Part shown: positions 48,163 through 56,232 of the stretch, one piece after another
How the letters are laid out: each line of letters starts with the position of its first letter
Position numbering within the stretch: position 1 is the stretch's first letter
Assembly (NCBI RefSeq): GCF_013201075.1
Contig: NZ_CP053708.1
Coordinates: 1 to 64,000, forward strand
Direction: 5' to 3'
Length of the DNA: 64,000 bases
From: Lichenicola cladoniae
GTDB lineage: Bacteria > Pseudomonadota > Alphaproteobacteria > Acetobacterales > Acetobacteraceae
Translations under genes and position numbers: made by a program
Notes under the pieces: model-generated
The model's input: the letters and a program-made list of their open reading frames with translations, nothing else
What the model was told of the DNA's origin: nothing
Database searches by the model: none

Positions 48163-48175
48163 GTAATAGAACTAC
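48163..48175. promoter_or_regulatory. HexR-like inverted repeat in the shared promoter region
   Basis: GTAATAGAACTAC at 48163-48175 fits the pattern GTART-N3-AYTAC, close to the HexR/RpiR-family operator as I remember it. It lies 41 bp before the cupin isomerase start and 159 bp before the binding-protein start, in the gap 48005-48215 between the two divergent operons. An RpiR-family regulator is encoded at the end of the rightward operon. The rest of the gap is AT-rich, with another palindrome CTTATAAG near 48058. Confidence 0.45.
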
Positions 48176-48215
48176 CTAATCATGTTGCATCTAAGATGCG
48201 CTGGAAGGTTCATCG

Positions 48216-48821
48216 ATGTCGGTTCCCCTGCCTACTTCCGTGCTTATCGCACCCGATGGCGAGATGACGGGGCGCACCCGGCGCTACGAAAAGCGCTACG
48301 ACGATCTGCTGGGGCTGTTCGCGAACGAGGCGGCGTTCACCGAGATCGCCCGTACGCGCGGTGCCGAGATTGCCTATCGGGTGGACGAGTTTCGCCCCTC
48401 GGATCGCGCCGGCGACGTCATTTTCGGGACTAGCATGCTGTATCCGGGCAGGGTCGGTGACGAGTTCATCTTTACCCGTGGACATATCCACGCGGTCAGC
48501 GACCGGCCGGAAATCTATTTCTGCCAGTCCGGGCATGGCGTCATGCTGATGGAGCTTGCCGACGGCACGATCCGTACCGAGGAGATGACGCCGAACAGCG
48601 TGGTGTACGTGGCGCCGCACTGGATCCATCGCAGCGTCAATGTCGGGACCGAGCCGCTCGTCACGCTGTTCTGCTACCCGGCCGATGCCGGGCAGGATTA
48701 CGACATCATCGCCAGCGCCGGCGGCATGCGCGACCTGATCGTCGATGACGGCTCCGGCGGGTGGACCCGAATTCCGAACCCGCGCTATCGGCCACGCGTG
48801 ACCGGATCGGGAGCGGCGTAA
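48216..48821 (+). CDS. cupin-type glucose-6-phosphate isomerase-like protein
   Basis: A 201-residue protein of the archaeal/cupin-type phosphoglucose isomerase family (PF06560). The metal-binding histidines lie in TRGHIHAVSDRPEIYFCQSG and the second set in PHWIHRSVN. Enzymes of this kind swap aldose and ketose phosphates in a Fe/Zn-dependent manner; the substrate here may differ from glucose-6-phosphate. It is the first gene of the rightward set and starts 41 bp after the putative operator. The next gene follows after 1 bp. Confidence 0.85.
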   Translation: MSVPLPTSVLIAPDGEMTGRTRRYEKRYDDLLGLFANEAAFTEIARTRGAEIAYRVDEFRPSDRAGDVIFGTSMLYPGRVGDEFIFTRGHIHAVSDRPEIYFCQSGHGVMLMELADGTIRTEEMTPNSVVYVAPHWIHRSVNVGTEPLVTLFCYPADAGQDYDIIASAGGMRDLIVDDGSGGWTRIPNPRYRPRVTGSGAA

Positions 48822-48822
48822 G

Positions 48823-49485
48823 GTGATCGATATCGAGAACAGCCTGCTCGAGGCCACCGCTTTCGGTGTCATTCCGGTTGTGGAAGTGGACGGCGTCGCC
48901 GAAGCGGACGCGCTCGCGGAATCGCTGCTGGAGGCAGGCCTCGGGGTGGTCGAGGTGACGTTCCGCACCCACGCCGCCGCCGAGGTGATCGCGCGTATCG
49001 TCGAACGCTATCCCGACATGATCGTCGGCGCCGGAACGGTCATCGACCAGCGGGATCTGCATCGGGCCGCCGAAGCCGGAGCGCGCTTCGCGCTGGCTCC
49101 GGGACTCAGCCCGCGCATGCTAGACCTCGCGGCAGAAGCCGGCTTTGCCTATGTGCCGGGCGCGATGACGCCGTCCGACCTGCAGGCAGGGATCGAGCGC
49201 GGCATACGCACCTTCAAGTTCTTTCCCGCCATGCCGGCGGGCGGCATTCCGTTCCTGCGCGCCATTTCGGCTCCGTTCGCGCTGCACGGGCTTCGCTTCA
49301 TCCCGACCGGCGGCGTGTCGGTCACCAATCTTGGCGAATGGCTGCGTGAGCCCGCGGTGGCTGCGGTCGGCGGAACCTGGATCGCCAGCCGCGCCATGAT
49401 CCGGAGCGGCGACTGGGCCGGCATACGACGCAATGCCGGGGAGGCACTGCGAATGGCGCGCGAAGTGCGGGACCCCGCGGGATGA
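48823..49485 (+). CDS. KDPG/KHG-family aldolase
   Basis: A 220-residue class I aldolase of the Eda family. The catalytic glutamate (VVEVTFRT) and Schiff-base lysine (TFKFFPA) are both present, as is FIPTGGVSVTNLGEWL for phosphate binding. Such enzymes split KDPG, KDPGal or 4-hydroxy-2-oxoglutarate into pyruvate plus a second product. Its place behind the isomerase suggests that the locus ends in pyruvate and a C3 or related fragment. The start codon is a GTG; the ATG-rich alternative is not obvious. Confidence 0.9.
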   Translation: MIDIENSLLEATAFGVIPVVEVDGVAEADALAESLLEAGLGVVEVTFRTHAAAEVIARIVERYPDMIVGAGTVIDQRDLHRAAEAGARFALAPGLSPRMLDLAAEAGFAYVPGAMTPSDLQAGIERGIRTFKFFPAMPAGGIPFLRAISAPFALHGLRFIPTGGVSVTNLGEWLREPAVAAVGGTWIASRAMIRSGDWAGIRRNAGEALRMAREVRDPAG

Positions 49486-50459
49486 CAGGCTTCGGTGCCG
49501 CGACACTGCCCACCTTGTATTTCATCGGTGTCACGACAGGACAATCGTCGATCATGACGATTTTTCCGCGCTGGGCCGAGGCGCTCGGCCTCATGCCCTG
49601 TGCCATTCGCGGAATCGACCTGCCGTTGCACGCGGAGCCGGAGGCGTATCGCGAGGTCGTCTCCTTTATCAAGAACGATCCGCTGTCGGTCGGTGCGCTG
49701 GTGACGGCGCACAAGATCGACCTGCTGCACGTAGCCGCCGACCTGTTCGACGAGCTGGACGATCATGCGAGCGCGCTGCACGAGGTGAGCTGCCTGTCCA
49801 AGCGCGAGGGCCGGTTGATCGGGCATGCGAAGGATCCGATCTCCGCCCGGCTGGCGCTCGATGCGGTTGTCCCGAAAGGACATTGGGGGCGACGCGGCGC
49901 GGCAGGCGGGGACGCGTTCCTGATCGGCGCCGGCGGCGCAGCGACCGCGATCACCTGGAACCTGATGCACCCGCCCGCAGGCGAGATGTCGCCGGGCCGG
50001 ATCGTCGTGTCGGACGTGAGCGAGGCTCGTCTCGATGGCTTGCGACGCTTCCATGCCGGTCTCGGCAGCAAGGTGCGGGTCGACTACGTTCTGTCCGGTT
50101 CCACTGCCGACAATGACGGGATCCTGCGCAGCCTGTCGGACCGGTCGCTGGTGGTGAATGCGACCGGCCTGGGCAAGGACCGCCCCGGATCGCCACTTGG
50201 ACAGCAGGCGCGCTTCCCGGCGGGCGGCATCGTCTGGGAGCTCAATTATCGCGGCGACCTGCTGTTCCTGGACCGGGCGGAACAGCAGGCGGCGGAGTTC
50301 GGCCTGACGATCTTCGACGGCTGGAACTACTTCCTGCACGGATGGACCCAGGTGATCGCCGAAGTCTTCGCGATCGAAATACCAACCTCGGGGCCGAAGT
50401 TCGAGGCACTGTCCGCGCTGGCCGGCGGCGCGCCCCGCCAGGCGGGAATAGGCGCGTGA
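49482..50459 (+). CDS. shikimate dehydrogenase-like protein
   Basis: A 325-residue protein of the AroE superfamily. The N-terminal half has the substrate-domain segment LVTAHKIDLL with a lysine where the catalytic lysine of shikimate dehydrogenase sits. The NAD(P) loop FLIGAGGAATAITWNL is near residue 145, and NATGLGKDRPGSP follows. It is about 50 residues longer than AroE. In a sugar-catabolism operon it is unlikely to serve aromatic synthesis; it may oxidise or reduce an unusual cyclic or sugar-acid intermediate. It overlaps the aldolase gene by 4 bp. Confidence 0.8.
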   Translation: MTGFGAATLPTLYFIGVTTGQSSIMTIFPRWAEALGLMPCAIRGIDLPLHAEPEAYREVVSFIKNDPLSVGALVTAHKIDLLHVAADLFDELDDHASALHEVSCLSKREGRLIGHAKDPISARLALDAVVPKGHWGRRGAAGGDAFLIGAGGAATAITWNLMHPPAGEMSPGRIVVSDVSEARLDGLRRFHAGLGSKVRVDYVLSGSTADNDGILRSLSDRSLVVNATGLGKDRPGSPLGQQARFPAGGIVWELNYRGDLLFLDRAEQQAAEFGLTIFDGWNYFLHGWTQVIAEVFAIEIPTSGPKFEALSALAGGAPRQAGIGA

Positions 50460-51397
50460 ACCGCATCCTGATCACGCCGCGCTCACTGACCCGCAACCCG
50501 GATCCGGCCCTCCAGGCGCTGGTGCTGAACGGCTATCGACTGGTGTTCAGCCGTGCCGGCGAAACCCCGGACGAGGCGACGCTGCTGGACCTGCTGCCGG
50601 GCTGCGTCGGCTGGCTGGCCGGGGTGGAACCGGTCAGCCCCCTGGTCCTGGAATCGGCACACGACCTGCGGGTGATCAGCCGTAACGGGAGCGGCTCCGA
50701 CAACCTGCCGCTCGAGGTGGCGGAGCGCCTCGGCATCCAGGTGCTGCGGGCTGCCGGCGCCAACGCACGCGGCGTCGCCGAGCTGGCGATCGGGCTGATG
50801 CTGGCTTCGCTGCGGCATGTTCCCGAGCAGAGTGCCGCCCTCAAGGCCGGAAACTGGCAGCGGCGGCCGGGACTGGAGATCGAGGGCCGCACACTCGGCC
50901 TGATCGGCTGCGGTGCGGTCGGCCGGCTGGTCGCACGGTTCGCGCTGGCGCTCGATGCTCGGGTACGGGTGTTCGATCCCTATCCGGATGCAGGCTTCAT
51001 GCCCGAGGGCGACTTTGCCTGGGCACCGCTGGAGCAGGTGCTCGAGGAGGCGGACCTGCTGTCGCTGCATTGTCCGATGCCCCTGAACGGGCTTGCGCTG
51101 CTCGACCGGCCGGTCATCGGCCGCATGCGCCAGGGCTGCCATGTGGTGAATACCGCCAGGGCGGCACTGGTCGACGAGGAGGCGATGCTGCAGGCACTCG
51201 AGAGCGGGCACGTGCGCGTCTATGCGACCGACGTGTTCGCGGTCGAGCCGCCGGCGCCATCGCGCCTGCTGGCCCATTCCAGGGTGATCGCCACGCCGCA
51301 TATCGGCGGCCTGACTGCCGAGAGCATCCGTCGTGCCACGGTCGGCGCGGTCGAGAACCTGCAGGCGGCGCTGCGAAACCAGCCGGCGCGGCGATGA
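50456..51397 (+). CDS. D-2-hydroxyacid dehydrogenase family protein
   Basis: A 313-residue NAD-dependent 2-hydroxyacid dehydrogenase (phosphoglycerate dehydrogenase fold). Cofactor loop GLIGCGAVGRLVARFA, catalytic arginine region SRNGSGSDN and the histidine in TPHIGGLTAESI are visible. I use the GTG at 50456, which overlaps the previous stop by 4 bp (GTGA), because the family N-terminus NRILITPRSL begins there. It may process the hydroxyacid released by the pathway. Confidence 0.86.
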   Translation: MNRILITPRSLTRNPDPALQALVLNGYRLVFSRAGETPDEATLLDLLPGCVGWLAGVEPVSPLVLESAHDLRVISRNGSGSDNLPLEVAERLGIQVLRAAGANARGVAELAIGLMLASLRHVPEQSAALKAGNWQRRPGLEIEGRTLGLIGCGAVGRLVARFALALDARVRVFDPYPDAGFMPEGDFAWAPLEQVLEEADLLSLHCPMPLNGLALLDRPVIGRMRQGCHVVNTARAALVDEEAMLQALESGHVRVYATDVFAVEPPAPSRLLAHSRVIATPHIGGLTAESIRRATVGAVENLQAALRNQPARR

Positions 51398-52314
51398 CCG
51401 TCACCCGGCTTCTGCTGCCGGATCGTCTTGCGGACTGGCTGGCCGGGCCGATCGACGGCTTGGCACTGGCCTGGCTCGGGCAGGCCGGGTTCGTGCTGCG
51501 GCTCGGCACGACGGTCGTGCTGGTCGACCCGTATCTGTCCGACCATCTCGCAATAAAGTATTCCGGCACCCGGTTTCCGCATGCGCGCATGATGCCGGCG
51601 CCGATCGCCCCGGACGGGTTTCCGCGCGTCGATCTGGTCGTGTGCACCCACCGTCACAGCGACCACATGGATCCCGGCACGCTGCCGGTGTTGGCGACCA
51701 GCCATCCCGAGTGCCGGTTCGTGGTGCCGGCATCGGAGCAGGCACATGCGGAACGGCTTGGCCTGCCGCCATCGCGGACGATCCTGGCTGAAGCCGGACA
51801 GAGTCTGCGGCCGCTGCCCGGGATCGACCTGACCTTGCATCCGGTGCCGGCGGCGCATGAGCAGCTGGAGCGGGACGAGCAGGGCCGGTATCGTTTCCTC
51901 GGCTACTGCATCGAGGCGGACCGCCGGCGCCTCTATCACAGCGGCGACTGCATTCCCTACGAGGGGCTCGTGGAGACGTTGCGTACCCTCGCGCCCGACC
52001 TGGCGCTGCTGCCGGTGAACGGACGCGATGCGGAGCGTGCAGCGGCCGGCGTGCCGGGCAATTTCACGCTCGACGAGGCAGTGGCTCTCTGCGGCCATGC
52101 GAACATCTCGACGTTGATCCCACATCATTTCGGGATGTTCGCCTTCAATACCGCCGATCCGGAATCGATCGATGCCATGGCCGTGCGTCAGGCCGAGCTT
52201 GGGCTGCAGCCTGGACTTCTGCGGCCCGACGCGCGACATGCCTTCCTGCTCGGCCGGGAAAAGCCCGAAATCCGTCCGGTGCAGCAGCAGGAGCACGATG
52301 TCGATCGGGGATGA
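51394..52314 (+). CDS. UlaG-like metallo-beta-lactamase-fold hydrolase
   Basis: A 306-residue metallo-hydrolase with the metal motif THRHSDHMD, a second metal region YHSGDCIPYEG, and PHHFGMF near the end. The layout resembles the ascorbate-6-phosphate lactonase UlaG, so a lactonase or phospho-sugar-acid hydrolase is plausible. The gene overlaps the previous stop by 4 bp and runs 17 bp into the regulator gene, so the whole row is tightly coupled. Confidence 0.82.
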   Translation: MTVTRLLLPDRLADWLAGPIDGLALAWLGQAGFVLRLGTTVVLVDPYLSDHLAIKYSGTRFPHARMMPAPIAPDGFPRVDLVVCTHRHSDHMDPGTLPVLATSHPECRFVVPASEQAHAERLGLPPSRTILAEAGQSLRPLPGIDLTLHPVPAAHEQLERDEQGRYRFLGYCIEADRRRLYHSGDCIPYEGLVETLRTLAPDLALLPVNGRDAERAAAGVPGNFTLDEAVALCGHANISTLIPHHFGMFAFNTADPESIDAMAVRQAELGLQPGLLRPDARHAFLLGREKPEIRPVQQQEHDVDRG

Positions 52315-53224
52315 CAGGGCTGCGGGCAGTTCGGACCGGACCGCGTCGTCCGGCCGGAACGTGCTCGAACTGATACTGGTCCGGCTGCCGGATCTTCGGA
52401 AATCCGATCGCCGGGTCGCCGAGCATGTCCTGTCCGATCCGCAGGCGGCTCTCGTCGCGACCGTTGCCGAGACCGCCCGCAAGGCCGGGGTCAGCGAGCC
52501 GACGGTGATGCGCTTCTGTGCGGCGCTGGGTTTCGACGGGTTCCAGGATTTCAAGCTCAAGCTGGCGCACAGCGTGGCGCTTGGCGTGCCGGCCACGCAA
52601 TCTGTGCTGGACAGCACCGACACGCCGCAGAAGCTGACCGACAAGGTGTTCGACTACACCATGACCAGCCTGGACTGGGCCCGCAGCCAGCTCGATCACG
52701 AGGCGGTGGCGCAAGCGATCGAGATCCTGACTGCGGCAAAACGGATCGAGTTCTTCGGTTTCGGCGCATCCTGGATCGTGGCTGCGGACGCGCAGCAGAA
52801 ATTCCCGCTGTTCGGCGTGCCGTGTGCCGTGCACTCGGACTCGCACCAACAATTCATCGCGGCGTCGATGATGCGGCCGGGCGATGTCGCGGTAGCCATC
52901 TCCAATACCGGCCAGACCACCAGCCTGCTCGACGTCATCCGCGTCGCACGCGACGTGGGAGCGACGGTGATCGGCATCTCCGGGCGGACCGGCGGCCGGA
53001 TGAACCGGCTTTGCAACCTGTTGCTGGTGATCGAGACACTCGAGAACACCGACGTCTACACCCCGACCATTTCCCGGCTGGCCGCACTCGTCCTTGTCGA
53101 CATCCTGGCCGTGGGTGTCGCCATGCGACGGGGTGGCGAGCATCAGCAGCGTATCGCCGGCATGAAGAAACGGCTCAGCGCGATGCGATCGCGCGGGTTC
53201 GCGTTGGACGATGACGATGATTAG
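52298..53224 (+). CDS. RpiR-family transcriptional regulator (HexR-like)
   Basis: A 308-residue regulator with an N-terminal winged helix of the RpiR/HTH_6 type (VAETARKAGVSEPTVMRFCAALG) and a C-terminal SIS sugar-phosphate-binding domain (about 125-260, with AISNTGQTTSLLDV). Family members sense sugar phosphates; HexR senses KDPG. It is the last gene of the rightward operon, so it may regulate itself and both divergent operons through the inverted repeat at 48163. The start ATG 52298 overlaps the preceding gene by 17 bp. Confidence 0.88.
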   Translation: MSIGDDRAAGSSDRTASSGRNVLELILVRLPDLRKSDRRVAEHVLSDPQAALVATVAETARKAGVSEPTVMRFCAALGFDGFQDFKLKLAHSVALGVPATQSVLDSTDTPQKLTDKVFDYTMTSLDWARSQLDHEAVAQAIEILTAAKRIEFFGFGASWIVAADAQQKFPLFGVPCAVHSDSHQQFIAASMMRPGDVAVAISNTGQTTSLLDVIRVARDVGATVIGISGRTGGRMNRLCNLLLVIETLENTDVYTPTISRLAALVLVDILAVGVAMRRGGEHQQRIAGMKKRLSAMRSRGFALDDDDD

Positions 53225-53527
53225 GCCGGGATGAAGCGGGCTTGAGTGAACTATAGCTGAGCTGGCTCGACGGCTGGAGGCGCAGCGCATGGGCTGCATT
53301 AGTCTGAGCCATCGATCCCCGGCAAACTAGCGCGAGAGACGTTTGCAGCCACGTTCATGCTGGCGGTTGCAGCAGCCTTAGAGCTTGAAGGAGTGCACTT
53401 GGAGGTATGGTGACGGGTGCTGCTTTGAGTGCGGTATGCAGGTCCAGGCCTTGCTGGCAGTACGCATAAGTTCAGACCGATCATCAGGCACTGTTTAATG
53501 GTGCCCACGAGCTCGCTTCCGGAGTTG
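53225..53527. other. intergenic stretch without recognised gene
   Basis: 303 bp between the regulator and a convergent membrane-protein gene. No gene, clear hairpin with a T-run or tRNA is visible. It may contain a decayed fragment; nothing can be supported. Confidence 0.3.
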
Positions 53528-53992
53528 CTATCGACGCCGAGCCAGAACGGCGCCACCTGCAAGCCCGAGCGCCATTGCTGCATAGACGGCGGCCATGCCT
53601 CGCTCGGAAAGTACGAACTCCCATCCGGGCGTGAAACGCTTCGGCGTCGCGATGTAGTCGGCCGCCGCCGCAACGATCGACATGACCATTGCGTCCTGAA
53701 CCGCGGGCAGGACCGCGACGGGACGCCGATGCATGATCCAGCGCTCGAACAGGACCGCCCAGAACAAGGTTGCCGCGGTGTGGGTCGCAAACCCGACCCC
53801 GGTATGGACGAGATCCGCTCGTTTGACCGACGCGGCCCGTTCGCCGTTCAGCCAGTGGCTCGTCGCGTTGACCGGCTGAAGGGCACCTTTGCCCTCAAGC
53901 CGCGCCACCACAGCAAGCGCGATGCTCGAAGTGGCACTTGCCAGCGTGCCTGACACGAAAGCACGTCGCAGTATCCCAGGCCAGTTGGACAT
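53528..53992 (-). CDS. small hypothetical membrane protein
   Basis: A 154-residue protein with about four hydrophobic segments (near 10-25, 62-80, 95-110 and 132-150) and a short Arg-rich C-terminus. I do not recognise the family. I start at 53992 (MSNWPGILRR), where GGAG lies 6 bases upstream; the frame is open a little further upstream from a TTG. It is divergent from tyrC. Confidence 0.55.
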   Translation of the reverse strand: MSNWPGILRRAFVSGTLASATSSIALAVVARLEGKGALQPVNATSHWLNGERAASVKRADLVHTGVGFATHTAATLFWAVLFERWIMHRRPVAVLPAVQDAMVMSIVAAAADYIATPKRFTPGWEFVLSERGMAAVYAAMALGLAGGAVLARRR

Positions 53993-54126
53993 CGTCTTCT
54001 CCGTAAGCAAGGATTTAGCGAACGGTGCGGCAGGGTGCCTGTTCCCCGACAGAGCGCCTGAACCCCTGAACGCTGGAGTGGATCGCCGCTTTCCGCTATT
54101 CCCCGGCCTGATCCGGAGCGCAGCCC

Positions 54127-55014
54127 ATGACCCAACCGCTCTTCGAGCGCCTCACCGTGATCGGGCTCGGGCTGATCGGCAGCTCGCTCGCCCGGCGTGC
54201 GATGCAGGACGGCAGCATCGCCCGCGAGGTGGTGGCCTACGATGCCAGCCCGACGGTCCGCACGCGCGTCGCGGAGCTCGGCATCGTTCATCGCGTGGCC
54301 GATACCGGGCAGGAAGCGGTGCAGGACGCCGATTGCGTCGTGCTGTGCGTGCCGGTCGGCGCGATGGCTCCTTCCGCGGCTGCCATCATTCCATACATGC
54401 GGACCGGCGCGATCCTGACCGATGTGGGCTCGACCAAGCAGTCGGTCATTCGCGAGATCCAGCCTTTCTTGCGGCCGGACCTGCATTTCGTGCCGGCGCA
54501 TCCGATCGCCGGGACGGAATATTCTGGACCGGATGCCGGGTTCTCGACCTTGTTCGAGGGCCGCTGGACCCTGATCACCCCGATCGAGGGCGGTGATCCT
54601 GAACCGGTCGCGAAGGTCGCGGCGCTATGGCAGCTTTGCGGGGCGATGACCCGGGAGATGGATGCGGCGCATCATGATCGCGCGCTGGCGATCGTCAGCC
54701 ATCTGCCGCATCTGCTGGCCTTCACGATCTGTGGTACCGCCGACGATCTGGAGGGCGAGAGCCGGAACGAAGTGCTGCAGTTCGCCGCCTCCGGCTTCCG
54801 TGACTTCACCCGGATCGCGGCGTCCGATCCGACCATGTGGCGCGACGTGTTCCTCAACAACCGGGAGGCGCTGCTCGAGATGCTGGCGCGCTTCACCGAG
54901 GATGCTCAGGCAATGGCGCGCGCGATCCGCTGGGGCGACGAGGAGTTCATCGTCGATCGGATCGAGCGCGGCCGGCGTATTCGACGCAGCCTCATCGAGA
55001 TCAAACAGGCCTGA
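54127..55014 (+). CDS. tyrC: prephenate/arogenate (cyclohexadienyl) dehydrogenase
   Basis: This NAD(P)-dependent dehydrogenase makes 4-hydroxyphenylpyruvate or tyrosine from prephenate or arogenate. The 295-residue protein has the cofactor loop VIGLGLIGSSLARRA, the catalytic-histidine block HPIAGTEYSGPDAG and the later DAAHHDRALAIVSHLPHLLAF segment. No hisC/aroA-type gene follows it here. It ends 1 bp before the stop of a small convergent gene. Confidence 0.9.
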   Translation: MTQPLFERLTVIGLGLIGSSLARRAMQDGSIAREVVAYDASPTVRTRVAELGIVHRVADTGQEAVQDADCVVLCVPVGAMAPSAAAIIPYMRTGAILTDVGSTKQSVIREIQPFLRPDLHFVPAHPIAGTEYSGPDAGFSTLFEGRWTLITPIEGGDPEPVAKVAALWQLCGAMTREMDAAHHDRALAIVSHLPHLLAFTICGTADDLEGESRNEVLQFAASGFRDFTRIAASDPTMWRDVFLNNREALLEMLARFTEDAQAMARAIRWGDEEFIVDRIERGRRIRRSLIEIKQA

Positions 55015-55227
55015 TCAGAACGCGATGAACATCCAGGCGAGAATGGAGAACGGCACCAGCGCCATGCCGAAGCGCATCGCGGCGTCGGCGCCCTGGACCA
55101 GATGCGTGCTCGGGATCGGGTTCGATGCGCGGGCGGACGGAGCCGTCCAGTGGATCGAGCGGGCTGGCTGCGCGGCGCGGAAGCTGTAGGAAGCCGAACG
55201 GCCTGCAGTCGCTGTCATGGTTGCCAT
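55015..55227 (-). CDS. small one-helix membrane protein
   Basis: A 70-residue protein, start ATG 55227 with AAGGGA 8 bases upstream. It has a polar, Ser/Ala/Arg-rich first half and a C-terminal hydrophobic helix (FGMALVPFSILAWMFIAF). I do not recognise it. It converges with tyrC. Confidence 0.45.
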   Translation of the reverse strand: MATMTATAGRSASYSFRAAQPARSIHWTAPSARASNPIPSTHLVQGADAAMRFGMALVPFSILAWMFIAF

Positions 55228-55425
55228 GGTGTGTTCCCTTCTGGTGCCGGCCTTGATCGGCCTGAACCAGCTATTGCAGGGGGTGTGCCACACCTCGAAA
55301 ACCTTTAACTCGTTGATATATATCGGATTACCCAGAGCTGATCAACAATGGTAAATCAGAAGCCGGCAATTCTCCGCGAACAATGCTGATCCTTGAAAGA
55401 AAGTGGTGTAATTGCCCGATTTAAT

Positions 55426-56046
55426 TTATCTCTGGCCGGACAGCACTTCGATCTGATCCCACACCATGGCGATTTTCGGCAGGCTCCGGCCGCCGACTTG
55501 CGTTGTCGAGCGCATGGCAGCGCGGCCGCCCAGGTGCTCGTAGAACCAGCGGCTCGGGTTATCCGCCAGCACCCAGAGGAACATCGACCGGCAGGAGAGC
55601 CCGGCGAGATGGCGGGCCGCCGCAAGCAGGAGCGAGCGGCCGATCCCCTGATCGCGCCAGTCATCGAGAACGTAGAGGGTTTCCACCTCGCCGTCGGCCA
55701 GACCGACGTTGCCGGCCCCGGTCGGCGATGCCGAGCTGAATCCGACGATGCTTGGTTCTCCCCTGGCGGACGCCCCCAGTACGCGGGCGACCAGCACCCC
55801 CGGATCACGATGGATCATGCGCTGGTAATGAAAACCGAGGCTCTGGGCAGAAAGCCCGGTCAGGGTGTGATCCGGCAGCACCCCGGGATACGCCGTGCGC
55901 CAGACCGCCACATGCACCGCGGCGATCCCGGCCGCTTCGTCGAGCCGTGCGTGCCCGATCGTCACGTCGGGCAGGTTCTGGTCATCGGTATTCACTGCAA
56001 GGACATGGGATGCGGCTTGGAGCCTTGCCAGGGCATTTCCTTGCAT
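55426..56046 (-). CDS. GNAT-family N-acetyltransferase
   Basis: A 206-residue protein with a GNAT domain: VAVWRTAYPGVLPDHTL, the strand VETLYVLDDWRDQGIGRSLL (acetyl-CoA loop near residue 130) and LWVLADNPSRWFYEHLGG. The acceptor is unknown. I start at 56046; a later start is possible because the first 20 residues are weakly conserved. It is divergent from pqqA with only 51 bp between the starts. Confidence 0.85.
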   Translation of the reverse strand: MQGNALARLQAASHVLAVNTDDQNLPDVTIGHARLDEAAGIAAVHVAVWRTAYPGVLPDHTLTGLSAQSLGFHYQRMIHRDPGVLVARVLGASARGEPSIVGFSSASPTGAGNVGLADGEVETLYVLDDWRDQGIGRSLLLAAARHLAGLSCRSMFLWVLADNPSRWFYEHLGGRAAMRSTTQVGGRSLPKIAMVWDQIEVLSGQR

Positions 56047-56097
56047 CCGAAACACCGGCGTGATTGCCTGAGACCATACGCGGAACAGGAGAATCCT

Positions 56098-56178
56098 ATG
56101 CAGTGGAAAACCCCGACGATCGTCGAAATCGTCCTCGGCGCGGAAATCAACAGCTACGTCTGCGGCGAGGCCGACTGA
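56098..56178 (+). CDS. pqqA: PQQ precursor peptide PqqA
   Basis: The 26-residue peptide MQWKTPTIVEIVLGAEINSY (plus a short tail) carries the conserved glutamate and tyrosine, E-x3-Y (E16 and Y20), that PqqE joins by a carbon-carbon bond. An AGGAG ribosome site lies 8 bases upstream. It is the first gene of the pqqABCDE operon and is followed by a hairpin. Confidence 0.95.
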   Translation: MQWKTPTIVEIVLGAEINSYVCGEAD

Positions 56179-56180
56179 AC

Positions 56181-56209
56181 TGGTGCCGCCTGCCAGACAG
56201 GCGGCGCCA
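56181..56209 (+). terminator. hairpin between pqqA and pqqB (attenuator-like)
   Basis: TGGTGCCGCCTG and CAGGCGGCGCCA form a 12-bp stem (one G-U type pair) around a 5-base loop, starting 3 bp after the pqqA stop and ending 24 bp before pqqB. No T-run follows, so it is a partial terminator or mRNA stabiliser that would make pqqA more abundant than the genes behind it. Confidence 0.55.
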
Positions 56210-56232
56210 GCTCTCCCAGTGCCGGCCGTCTC

